Part shown: one piece after another, positions 25,601 to 39,490 of the stretch
How the letters are laid out: every line of letters begins with the position of its first letter
Numbering within the stretch: position 1 is the stretch's first letter
DNA from: Cheiracanthium punctorium
Taxonomy: Eukaryota; Arthropoda; Arachnida; Araneae; Cheiracanthiidae
Assembly: GCA_038373885.1 (NCBI GenBank)
Contig: JAWZYV010000772.1
Span: 310,001 to 374,000 of the forward strand
Direction of reading: 5' to 3'
Length of the DNA: 64,000 bases
Made by a program: the position numbers and the translations under genes
Notes under the pieces: model-generated
Told to the model about the DNA's origin: nothing
Databases searched by the model: none
What the model saw: only the letters and a program-made list of their open reading frames with translations

Positions 25601-28600
25601 AAAAACTGCAAAATAGCTGCAGTAGCATTAAGAATATTAAAAACTCCTGTAAAACAATGTTTTTTTTTTTTTTTTTTTTTTTCATGGTATGTATACCTTA
25701 ACTAAGAACTCTAAACATTAGCTTACCTTTCATTTCGTTGTTGAATTTGGCAGCTTAAATGGCAGTAATGGACAGAACCATACTGAGAAAAAACATTTGG
25801 GAGGGATTGAAGATTCAAACTTTGGAAAAGGCAAAATTTTTCACAAAAAGAGTTTATTTTGTTTAAAAAATTGAAATTTTGGGAGGGGGAAGAAAGATCG
25901 GAACCCTCCCTCTTTCCCTAAATATGTCCTTTGTAATGGATTATGTTACTATGGTAACCATATGATAAATATGAAATTAGTTTATGTTAAATTTTAATTG
26001 TAAGTGAATCTGACACATTTTGATGTCACGAATTTAAAATTGCATCAAATCTTAATGAGGATAACACGCTTTACAGAAAAATTACTTCACCAATGTTTAC
26101 TTTTATGAGAGCCAAAATTTTCACAAAACAGTGAATGTTTCATTTAGATATTTCTATGTGATATCAACAGTATTTTAGACTTTTCATATGGTAGAGTTTT
26201 ACCAAGGTGATCTGCAGAATGACTGAGATTACACATTGCTCAAGCTTTAAGAATTAGAAGACAAAATAAAACAGTGGTCCACATCATGTGACGTTATTTT
26301 AGAACTAAACGGAAAAGATGAAACTATCCTGCAGAAGTGACAATCTGCAGTGTGCAGTGTGATCTGCAGTGTTACAGATTTGTCTACAAAACACTATTTA
26401 CATTCTGTTTGATCTCAAATAATGCTGATATAAATTTTGTATTATCATTTTGTGTAACACTAGCATTTCGATTAAGTATCTGTTAGCAAAAGCCTCTGTC
26501 ACGAGTAAAAGAATTCTTCATATTTTGAAATATCGTAAAAATGGAACTAATTTCACTAACATGAGTATGAAAAACATTTGATTCAATCCGTATGAAGAAC
26601 GAACACGCAGCTAGTAAATAAATAAAACATATCATATTTTTATAAAAATGTGAATTAATTAAGTATTAAATGAATTAAGTAAGTAAGGGGTGTTTATCTG
26701 TTATTATGCATTTTGCAAAGCAGCATGCAATAAGATTGTCCATTCTAATTTGTAAATTATTTGTTAATGAGTTTGTGACTTTACTTTTGAATTTTTGTTT
26801 TTACAGTATGGGAGGAGCTATAGCTGTGCATGCTGTGTATAGAAACCTGATTCCTACTGTAATAGGATTAGTTGTGATTGATGTAGTTGAAGGTAAAGTA
26901 TTTTCTCGTTTATATATAGAAAATACGTATTTGAATAATTGCACTTCTTCCAATGCTCTATTTTGACCCATGAGCTCATGTGTATTACATTTTTACTGTA
27001 GTATTATTTCTGTGTTTAAAAATGTGCACTGTAGAAGTCTTACAAGGTGCAGCGCTGGGAAAACTACTTTTTTTTTTTTTTTTTTTGGTAGTGAACTACA
27101 ACTACAGCTACTTTTCAGAGAATGTAATTCACTACAACTACAATTATTTTTTGACAAATGTAGTTAGCTACACTACTTTGCTACTTTTAGGAGACAAATT
27201 TTGCTAAAAGTTTTAGTTTGCATTACATTCATATTTAAGGATATTGATATCCTAATTAGAGAAAACTATTGCTCTAATAAACAACTACCAGGGGAGTATT
27301 TGAGGATGGTGGTGGGCCTCTTCCGAAACTGTAAAGTAATTATTATAAAGTAGCTATTTTGAAACATTTCTTTTAACTTTAGAAGAATAAAGTTTAAAAT
27401 ACTGAATCATCCCCCTACCCCTGAAATGGAAACCTATATATACGCTTTGACAACTACTGCTAATTATTGAAGTATTGCTGAAACTTCTATGATAAAAATA
27501 AATTGGGAAAGTGAGCTCTGAAAGCATGAGAACCAAAAAAGATTTTAAAAAAATATCTTGGATGTCTGAACGGGATAAAAAAAGACCTGTTTTGAGAGCC
27601 CTTTCATGTTGTGTAAACATTCTAGTGTCTTGAGGAGAAATCAAAATTAATGACTATAGAGGCCTTTTTTTCATGACCAAATTAGTGATTGATGATGAAT
27701 GACCCGTGTGAACCATGTAACATTGTATATTTTAATTGAAAACACCATATATGATATGCATATTATAAAATAATGAAAACAATTACTAATTAAATAAATT
27801 CTCATGTTTTCATATTAAATTCTGAAAATTATTACATAGAAAACCTAATTTAAATATAATAGACACTTTAAAATTTTGATTAAAGAAAGCAGATTTCAAC
27901 ATATTCATGGAAGGCTGTTGTGCCTCTATATAATATAAAATAAAAACCACATAAATTTATTCAAAAATTTGTTTATTCATTTTTAATAAGAGTTGAATCT
28001 CAAAATTGCTATCAGCCAAACATGATCGCTGAGCGGAAAATATACATCTGATGCAACAGAAAACAGCCTTTCTACTGACACACTGGATGACAAGCCAGTG
28101 TTAGTTTTTTTAAACGCCTCTTTCATGTAGGTGTATGCCGAAAGTGACAACCCGGGTTTTATTGGTTCTGAAAAGAACCTTGTAAGTTCTTTCTCGTAAC
28201 TGTTTCAAGCACAGGTGAAAGAGAAATTTAAAAAACCAGAAAGTCATCATCCATAGGCTGATCCACAATATTGCTGTCTGAAGGTATCGGAAACATATTC
28301 TGGAGGTATTCCTCCATCCATTTCTTTGCTTCAGCTCAGCCTTCCTCTCCTCCTCAATCCAGAATAATTTGAATCTGGGATGGAAACAAGCTGAGAGAGT
28401 AATTTCTCTGTCCCACAGCAAATGACTGAATCTGTTTTCCACCCCAGATATGACAGCTTGTACTAAGGGATTGCAAATTCGCAAGCCTTCACAAGACTTG
28501 AGAATTCTCAATAGCTGCCGGATTGTGGGAGTAAGGTATCTCATGGAAATGCTCTTTTCTCCTTGCAAAATATTTTGAGCATTTGACAGACTCTGAAATT

Positions 28601-31600
28601 TGTTAAAATGCTTGGTATGGTATAGTAAAGGGGGCCCCATCTAAATATAATCAGCTCTGGACCTCTTTCCTTCTTTTACTTACCTCTTTCTGGCAGAGTC
28701 GTAATTCTACAAATAATACTGAGAATGATAAAAAGGATATATATGGTCAGGCTTCAGGGAAAGCAAACCCCCTTCTTCCCTCACTTGTGTGCATGTGGTG
28801 TGTGCTGCCTGGGGGGATGGATGTTACTTCAAGCATCAATTCCAGTTCTATGCTTGGAGTCAGAAGAAAAAAAAATTGCACCACGTGATGAATTGACGGA
28901 AGTGATGATGTGGCAAAAGTAGTTTCCAAAACGCACTACAAACTATTGATTTTTTGTAGAGCACTACATACTACACTACCTTTTTTATTAAGTAGCACGC
29001 CACACTTCAAACTATAAAAAAAAGTAGCAACTACTGTAGTTTGCTACTTGTAGTGCGCTACTTCCCAGCCCTGACAAGGTGACATAGGTTCATAAAAGCT
29101 TAAGAAAAATACTAAGATCTTTGGTTACTGCAAAATTTATATTTTCCTATTAAGAAATCTATCTAAAATACTTTTTCATAATAAAAGCCAAATTATGCTG
29201 TATCAGCAGTAATCTAATAATAGTTGAACTAGCTCTTAATTTTGATCTAAAGTTAAATTAGAGTTTCCTAAATTCTTTTGCTACTTTCCCGTGTATGTGT
29301 GTGTTAGTATTTTTGAATCGCTGTCACAAGTCAAATTTCAGTTTCTGCTCTAATAAAATATTTTTTAAAAAGTAAAAACATTTGTAAGCAAAAAATGAGA
29401 AAGCTGCTTACATTTGAGTTTTTCCTACAATTTGGATCAGTGCAAAATGGGGGAAACACCTTGTTCATAATTAAACAATTTTTATTCTGTAAGCAACTCC
29501 TTAGTATAAAATAAAACTACTTTAAAATAGTAAATATTTGATTTGATATTTGTATGGTTATGTTAAATTCAGTTAAACTTCAAGACTAATTATTCTTTAC
29601 TATTTTATTAGAACCTTTTTAATGAGATTGTATTTTATCTTTCCATCATTGTGTCATGCTTAAAAACAAGGCGCCTCTACTTTATAGAAATTAGAAGTAT
29701 CAAAGTCATTGTTGAATCCTATTTGGGCTAGTGGTTAGGATACTTTACTCTCGCTGAGGAGACCAGGGTTCAATCCCGGAGAAGGAAGAGAGGTTCCATG
29801 GTGTAATGGTCAAGTTTTACAATAATTAGAAGAAACTCTCATAAAATAACTTCATTTTTAGTTACAAATAAAACTCTTGTATTATTTGTAATTCTAATAA
29901 GCAAAAAAAATTAAATTAAGTAAAAAGACAATTTTTAAAAGTAAAAGCTTTTTATTGTGGGACCCTAAAAGACATAAAATGAAAATTTATTCTTGGAAAT
30001 ATATGCTGTTAATGAATGAAAGTTTCAAAAGTAAGAAAAGCAAGAATTTTCTAAAAAAAATATAGATATTTCAATTTGAGATGAAAATTTTTAAATGTTA
30101 AAAATATTTTTAAAAATGTTAGAGACTGATATTCCACTTGATCCGAATTTGCTTGTAAGGCATTGATTTAGTCATTAATATTTGTACTGCAAAGGTCTTG
30201 AATGCTTTTTAAAATATTTTGAACATTTCGAAATTTTGATCTCTTACAAAAATGAATTATCTATGTTTTTTTCAAAAGTTTTCTTAGTTTTGAAACTTTC
30301 ATTCATTTATAGCATATCTTTGCAAGAATAAATTTTTATTTTATGCCTTAAGGGCTCCACTATAAAAAGCTTTTACTTTTAAAAATTGTGTTTTTACTTA
30401 ATTTTATTTGTACTGAAGTATAAACTTATATGCATTATAGCAAAACCACTTAAATAACATTGAACTAGTTGCTTAGTTAAAATAAAAAATGACATAGGTA
30501 ATAGCATGTCATGCATTATTTCAGAAATGTAATTTCTTAAAGATTCTTTAATTAAATTGATATAGCAGTATAAGCATTATGCATGTGATTTTAAAATTCT
30601 CAAAGCATTTTATCCAAAAGTGAAGTATAAACATTTTGTAATAACACGATGCTATGCACTTTGCTCACATTGCCATACATACCATCTGAATATGACTATC
30701 TAATTTTAAAAATGGGTGAATATCAAAATTAGATGGTTGCTTTCAGCATGTACTTAATCAGAATTTTTTCTTTTTTAATCATTGAGAGAACACAACAACT
30801 TGGTTTTTATAACTTATGCCAGCAGAATTAATTTCTTCAGTTTGTTTATTTTCCTTGAAAAATGATATTTGAATGACCACTTTTAAAGAATATAGTTCAT
30901 TCAACTGTAAAAATAAATTTCAGCACTATTTTGTTAACAAACCACAAATTACTGCTGTGCTTAAATGTTGGTTATCAGTTAATTGGAAATATTATATTTG
31001 CAGGGTACTAGTCACCAATCATAAATGCTGTTGCAAAATAGAACATTGAAAAAGACTTTTGTAAATAATATTTTTGTATTTATCGTATTACTTCTCTACC
31101 ATAAGTATTTGTCAAACTGTAAAGTTTGACAAATACCTAAGTAAAAGTAACCTAAGTAATTACCTAAAATAAAAGTAAATAAATAATCAAAAAATTTTGC
31201 TAAGCAAAGTAAAATAAAAAATTTTACCTATGATTGTGTGTGTGTAAGAACATAATGAAGGGTAATTCATTAAAGATTACCTGTTCTTGTAAATTATCCC
31301 CAATACCTGGCAGGATTTTTCCTGAAGCATATTATCAGAATAGTACCACCCTTTCTCATTTTTTCTTAATTAAATATTTTTTAGGCTCTAAATGTTATTT
31401 TCTTTAATTATTTACTTGTTTAATTTTTTAGGTACTGCTTTAGATGCATTACAAAGTATGCAGAGTTTCTTGCGTAGCCGCCCGCCGTCTTTCAGTAGCC
31501 TGCAAACTGCAATTGAGTGGTGGTAATTATTATTCCTTTCATCTGTTTCATAATTATATACTTTTGTACATGTAATGATTTTGTTTTACAGTGTCATAAT

Positions 31601-34600
31601 TTCCAACTATGCTTCACATACAAATAAAAATCAGTGAAGTGTCTGCCAAGCTATTTTGTTTCGTTTAGTAACATACAGTATAGAAAAATTAAAAATTGTT
31701 ATTTAAAATGTTTATCCATTCCATCTTCTGAACAAAAAGATATAGTTTTTGCAAATATATATGAATTAATCAAAATTTCTGATGTAATCATCTAATTTTT
31801 TTTTAAATGTTAACTTAAATCATTCATCCCAAAATAATTTGTATTATAAGAGCAGAGCCCAAGACAAAAGGATCCCACATCCACTCTCTCCAGTCATCCC
31901 CAATCTTTTTTTCTTCTTTCCACCTTTTGCTAATGATCTCCAGAGCACCATGTTGGTTTTGTACCCCCTTCTCCTTTCAGAGAACTCAAAATGTAGGGCC
32001 ACTGCATTGAGGAACCAATATGGAGGAGAGAATCTCTATGATCACTTCTTGAAATATTGTTTCAGAAGAAAGAGGGGAAAAAAATTAAAAAGAAAAATAA
32101 TTAAATACATTATAATTTCCCGGTTGTGTGGTGTCGAGTCCACAAGGGACAAATCAGCTACAAATAGCTGTGAGCAAAATAATACATTTGGCAGTGCCAA
32201 TGACATTATTCGAGTAGAGCTTTCTGCTAAAGGGAAACTCTCCAAGGTAAACCAGAGATCTTGTAATTCACAACATGTTATGATATGACAAGTGCTTTCT
32301 TTGTTTTCTAATTTTGCTTCTGTAGTAAAGTAGGAATCCAAAGTATTAACAATCTAACTTATTTTATCACCAAATCTCAAAGTGCAAGGGCGGGGGGGGG
32401 GGGGGGGGAGTGGTGGATGAGGATCTCTTGGGGTTTTTTTTTTTTTATTTAATTTTTCCTCAAAGTGAAAAGCAATTTTTTTTTTTTTTTTAGCTTTAGA
32501 ATCCTTATTCTCATTATTAAACCACACATATTAAAACCTAGATTTATGTTATTAATTCTAGTGTGTTATTTCTTAATTTTATGAAAACTTTTTTCTTACA
32601 GTTAAGAAAAGTAACTAGTTTAATTAGGAATGCTAATATTTTTATTTTCAATACATTTTATCAGTTTTCTTATAAGTTCTAAGTTATGATTCCAATGCCC
32701 AAATTATTCTTTTTATTAATTTTGACTTATTTATATTATTATTCTTTTTTGTATTACTTTTCTTTTTAAACTCTTATACATTATAAAATGAATTCAACTT
32801 AATGACCTACTAATTTTGAACATAAGAAAATAAATAAAAGTTAAAATAACACTATTATTAGCAGGGCCTCAAAAGTCACCTGACTTAAATGTTGATTATT
32901 TCACTATTGAATATGACTGAAACAGTTTCTTTGAACATAAAAAGAACACTGGATTTTTAGGATCGTATTGGAGTTTTGTATAACAATAATGTTTTTTGAA
33001 TTAGTAAATTTATTTTACACTGCAAAGTTATTATACATGACATTAAAAAAGCATTTCAGTGCATAAATAAAGTTTGAAAGGTATTGTTTTTTTTTTTTTT
33101 TTAACAAAAACACTAAAATAACTGGTGTTTAAAACATAAAATAAAAAAATCTTAAGAGCCAAGTTCAAGTCACCTTTATGGTGTTATTTCACAAAGTTAT
33201 TTATTATTTTATGTATTTTTTGTCATTATTATCTCATGTATGTTCTATATTCATTCAAATTTATATTAAAAAAAAAAAAAAATTCTCTATAGTGTCCGAA
33301 GTGGCCAAGTGAGAAATGTAGAATCTGCTAAAGTATCTATGCCTGGACAGCTAAAAAAGTATGATAACTTTAATAAGATTGTATGTATTTTTTCCTTATC
33401 TATTTGATTACTGTTTTCTTTTCCATTTTATATTCTATTATTATTATTTATTTTTTATTTTTTACTTTAAACGCTCAATTATTCAACTATTTACTGCAAT
33501 TTCCTTTAAAAAAATTATATGCACTACAAACATACTTTTAATTGATACGATTTTATAGGCGATTTCTTTTTTTATTAAAGATGCAATTTCTTATTCTTAT
33601 TGACTCAATAAAAAGTATAAAATAACTGCTCAAATTATAAGTTTTAATTATGTATATTATTAATAAATTTTGTGAAAAACAGTCATTTTAAAGTTTTACA
33701 TTTTGAAATTCTTCATATGATTTTGAAAATCTAAAAATATCATGAATCTATACATTTTTTATTCTGGTTACACCAATTTGTAAATTTCTATTGTATTTAA
33801 TATTTTTGCACTAGTTATTCACCTTTTTTTTTTTTTCCTTTGCTCTGAGCAGTTGCATATATAAAAACAGGAAAAATTTGTTGAATTTTTCTATATTGTT
33901 AAAAATTATTCAGCTTATTAATCATTTCTCCATTTATATTACAGCATTTTTAAAATTAAGACTTGTCTTCTCAAAAGCACATATAGCATTTTTTTAATTT
34001 ATTTTTTTTATTTTACTTTGTTGTTGTGTGTGGGAGGAGTTTCCATATTTGGCTTTTTAAATTTACTCTATTTATTGGTTAGTTATAAATCTTATTTCTT
34101 TCCCTTAAAAATTCCTTTCTGTTTCATTCTGCTTAAACATACCAAATATTTGTTTAATGAGTGCAGCATTAAATAGTTTAGTGAACGAGTGTAGCATAAA
34201 AAATTTTTTTTCATTAAAAAAAATATAAAAGTTAAATATTTTTTAAGATTTGTACCATTTTATCTTTTTTCTTCTTTCTCTACTGCTCTTTTGAAAGTTT
34301 CAAAATGTTAGTCTCATTTATTTATTTATTTATTTATATCCAATGTCTGGCATTTGGCAATCAAACCATTAGCCTTCTGGCCTCCCAGTACTTTTTAACA
34401 GCTGAATTAAAACTATACAATGCAGAAAATTTGTCTAAATGTTCCCTTTGAAAACAGTTACTTAAAAAACAGTAATGTAAAGAAAGTTACATAAAAAACA
34501 GTTCGGAGAGCCACTGAATCCAATCTTGTATAAATGAGATTTCAGATTGGATGTATTCCAGTATTGTTTTAAAAATGACCATAGAAAAATCAAGTGTATT

Positions 34601-37600
34601 TTTTTAATAATTCAATTAATATTAAGAAAAAAAAGTATAATATAAATGTGTAAGTCACTGTTCATCATAGTTTAACTGCATCCATTAGTGTAGCAAGGCA
34701 GGAGGACAGCAAAAAGCAGAAACTTAGAATGAGGCAACAAACAGCAGGTCTGAGATAGAGGAGGCAGCAGAACACTGAAACTTTCGAAGAATGGAACAGC
34801 AAACTGAAGGAGGTTGTGAGAAGTATAACCCTCACTGCATTACTGACTACATCATTATACATATACAGTCTAGTGTCAGAGTTAAAGGGGCACCAAAAAA
34901 AATTTAGTTTTTGAGATTATGAGGTGAAATAAAAGGGTGTCAGTTTGTAATGGAAAACAATAGTGCTATCAATGTTACATGGTATAATGTGTATTTAAGC
35001 AATTATGTATTTTTTAAAAAGTGTTTTTTTCCATAAATGGTATGAACAAATGTTAATTCCCCTGCATTTATTTAGTTCTGTCACTGGGGAAGCTGCAACC
35101 AAAGATATTCATCTGCAAAATGCTCCTGATCAGGCTCCTGAAGTCTTTGCTCCTAGACAAGTAGCCCCATCAGACAGCATCCTTGAAGAAGTGGAAGAAG
35201 ATGAAGACCACAAATCACCGAATGCAGCTACTACTCAAAATGATTTATTTAAAGTCCCAACTGTTCCAGTTAGTATTATTGGTTACATAAAATTTTGACT
35301 GTGGATTATTACTCAGGAAAGTAAGCACTACCTATTTAAAGATGTGACCATGGTATAGAACATGATTTTTGAATGAGCCATTATCAATTAACCGCATTTA
35401 TGGTTATTGAAGTATCATGAATTTTGATTAACACAGTCCATTTCCATTATCATGTATTTGAGGTCCATGGTTGCTAAATTTTAGGTTAAGTTAATCGACA
35501 GTTACCATATTAATGTAAATGAAGTGATACTATGTCCCAACACTGATATAAATTTTCTTTATTTATCATGACAGAATAATACAATAATGTTTGTACTTTG
35601 TTTTATTAAAACACACATAAAAAAATTTTCTATTATTTAACTATGCAGTATGATAGCCATGATAATGCCAAGTTAAGTGTCCAACTGTGTAATCTTAGAA
35701 CCCACCCCCAACCCCCCCAAAAAAGTTTTAATTTTACTCTAGCTACATAGTCCATTAAAGACAATATTTCCAACAATATCTGGCGATGAATCACTTTGGA
35801 AGGAACATCATTTAATGGATTGTTTAATCTTTGGACAGTTTTTGAGGTGAAAATTTTATGAGGTGTGCAAAATAAAGCTATAACAAAATTAACTGAACTT
35901 AAGTATTGCTTAAATAAGAAAAAGTATAAATTTCTCTATTAATGTATTAAAAGAAATCAATTCTAGGAATACTTTATACAGTTTAACTGTACCAATAACT
36001 TTTTCTGTTTTATTAATATGATGAACTATGTCAGATTTATAACTATGCAGGGTGTCCACCGGTGATTAAAAAGGGGACTTTTGCAACTAATTTAAAGATA
36101 GGCAGCTTGGACGACTTTTTTGAATGAAAAACATAATTTTCATGCTATTTTCAAGTTTTGGGATAGTTGTATCTTTCTATAGGCGACTCTTCTGAAAATC
36201 AGATTTCGGTTTTTGTCAACTGCATCTTCTTTACAAAGTTACAATTGGTCATTCTTCAAACTGTTTTTTTTTAATCGTACTGTAAAAATAAATGTACAAC
36301 ATACTCAGTTACAAAACACATGAAGTTTTTTAATTTATCATTTTATTCATTCCTTCTTAAACAATGCTAAATGAAGCTAAATGCCTCTCTTGAGTTTCTG
36401 TTCAGAGATAACATGGTTGAATCATCAGAATGCAGAGGGGAAATATTAATTGATGCTATCCGCCCTGGTTGATGTGTTGATTTTTCTCCTCCTGCTCTCC
36501 AGCTGTAAAATGTTTTGTTTTTGTATGTTAGTCCATCATACTTTGTAGTATAATATAATTTAATATTTATATAACTATTAAGTTATGTTATATAATTTTA
36601 TTATACTAGATAAAATATTATAGTTAATAATTCTGTTGTTTAGTTAAACTAGATGCGATTCTTTGAAACTTTGAATATTCATTAACAAATCAAGTGCACT
36701 TTCAAAGACAAATTTAAGCAATCTTATTAGAATAGCTGATAGAAAAATCGGCATTATTTTAACTATACTCTAAATAAATAAAATGATGTTAAACAATATT
36801 TATGTCCTCACTTAACTTTCAGAAATCTCACTCAAAATTTTTGGATGGGTGCAAAATTTCACCCAATTTTTTTTTTCTAATGGGAACCCTGGCATATTCT
36901 AAAGTGACAAAAATAGGCTGGAGAAAACTACATATGCCAGCATGTAGGCATTTTATATATGGCTTAAATAATTTTAATCTCAAAAAATAGCTCACACAAG
37001 GAGAACTTTCATTAATATTTTTATTTTTATAATCCTCAAAATTAAAAGTACTCTAATATGTATTTAAAGAAAATTTTTATTAAAGTACTTTGAATGATGT
37101 ATTTTACTCTTACAATTCTTGTTTTATTCGTACTGTAATCTTACAGGGGTTGAAAAGAGGAAATGTGTTTTCATCCTTTAAGCTGTATAAACAATAGAAT
37201 TTAGTTTTATGTTTCATGTTTTTAAGAAAAAGACTTTCAGTTAATAAGTATCTTTTTTAACCTTATAGCCATCACAGTCTCCTAAGTATGTCTGGAGGAT
37301 AGAGCTTTCAAAAACAGAGAAATTCTGGACTGGTAATAATCAAATTTTGTTATTCTGAATATTTTTATCTTGTTTACTCATGTGAATGTCTCTTTTATTA
37401 TTTATTTATTTATTTGTTGTTGTCATTCAATTTGTTGTTTGTCAACATGGTTTTGAGTAATTATTTTCAAAATTGTGAATTGCACCTTTTTTTTTTTTTT
37501 TTTTTTTTTAAATATATACTCTTTTATTTTACATTTAGGTTGGTTTGAAGATTTGTCCAATATGTTTTTGTCCACCTCTGTTCCAAAATTACTGCTATTG

Positions 37601-39457
37601 GCTGGTAAGATCAATTCACTTGTATTTTAAAGGCTTCATAGTGTTTTAAGTGTATTTTGTTGTCCACATATTGCCAAATTTTATAGAATTAATTTGTTAA
37701 TGGTTTCTATACTGTCAAAATATATTGGCCATTAATTTGCTAATCCAGAGATTTTTACCAATTACTATGAATTATTTCATATGTTTTTGCTATGTATGTG
37801 AAAAAAGGAAATTAAGTTGTTAAATTTGTAATCTATTAATGGTATTTGAATTCTTTGTCTCAAAGAGCTTAATCACTATTATTTTGACCATACCAGTGGC
37901 CTCCAGGTGGATCATTTGGGGGTCCATGGATCTTAAGGTCTATAATGTTCTAGAAGTCTATTGGGAATGAATCAATGATAAATTTTTCTGCTTTAAAATT
38001 TTGTATGTAATTTTTAATGTAATTAATAGATAATAATGTCTGCTTTACTGTGTATAAATATAATATGGATTTCCATAGGTGATTTAATTTACACATATAA
38101 AGTCAAACGTCATTTTGCTTTTGTAAAAATGTCAAATGATATCTTTGGCCTTTCTTTTATGCTAAGAATTTTGCGTGAAATGTAGGAAAGGTATTGGTGA
38201 TTGGTAAGGCAGGATTGAAAAATTACCAGTTACACATTATTAAAATACTCATAAAATGTTAATAAAATGCATTCAGCTATGTCAGAGTGTCAGTGGTGTT
38301 CTCAAGAAATCTTAGCTTTTGGTTTCATGTCATCTCCAGAGATCAGTCGTCTTCCACTATGTTTGATCTGTGAAATGATATTCAGTGATGATTATAGGAA
38401 AACATCTAAGATTAAAGACCATATGGAAAGGCTACATCCCATGTAGAAAGATATAAATTTGGATTATTTCAAATATCTTCAAAAAAAATTTAATATTTTT
38501 CTATACATTGAATTAAATCATGTCTGAAGCAATCTACATCTATGAATAAAACAAGAGGATTAGAAACCTCTTATGTCTCTCTATTATTAGTAAAAGCTGG
38601 ATATCAGCGTACCACTGGCAAAAAATAACACTACAAGCAGTGCAAAAAGTATTAAAAATTGTTAGAAAAGGAAGAGTCTAACAATTTTTAAAAAGCATTT
38701 CAGTTATTAATAATACTGAGCAGTTTCATAGATGAAATGGCAGAATATACTGAAAAATCCTTAATTAGTGAATTGCAGGAAAGTAAATTTTATGTGCAGT
38801 TGGATGAATCGACTTTTGATATAAACAATGTTTTGGTGTTGTATAATTGTTAATTATAGTTCCTAGTTAAGAGAAATTTCTTAAGTAGAACTGTTACAAA
38901 CATATACTCATAACAGTTCGACAGCAGGTTAACATTTATTAAATTGCTTTGAAAACTTTCTATAACAAAATGAAATTTCTACATCTACTGTTACTATTTA
39001 TTGAGAGGGGGGGGGGAGTATTCAAGAAAGTTGAAGTAGTAAAAGGTAAGGAACCCCTGATCCTTCTAATATTATAAATGTGAAAGTTTGTGTGTTTGGA
39101 TGTTTATGACTCAATCATGCAAAAACGGCTGAACTGATTTGGATAAAATTTAAAATGAGGATAGCATATACCCTGGATTAACATATAAGCTACCTGTCAT
39201 GTAAATAGCATAAATGTAGGGATGCACTGAATACCATATTTTGTACCAAATAATGAATACCAAATATTCGGTTAAACTTTATTAAACCATTATTGAACTT
39301 TGATTGCAATGATTAATTTAATTAGTTTGTTTTTTAGCAACACTGAATATTTCATATGGTGTAAAACTTCAGAAATAAAAGTGCTACAAAATTTAATACC
39401 CAAGAGTTTCCTTTATATAGGATTAATAACTTTTTTAAATATTAGTGAAATGAGGAT

Positions 39458-39490
<33 letters not shown>

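Noticed and set aside
32042..32341. Minus-strand frame of 99 codons
   Set aside because: Overlaps the plus frame at 31839-32288 and has no family resemblance.
33359..33380. Longer exon 9 using the GT at 33381
   Set aside because: It ends in phase 0 and forces exon 10 out of frame; the GT at 33359 restores the conserved GQLK and the frame.
36051..36070. Transposon-like terminus cagggtgtccaccgg
   Set aside because: No inverted partner or target duplication found; not enough for an element call.
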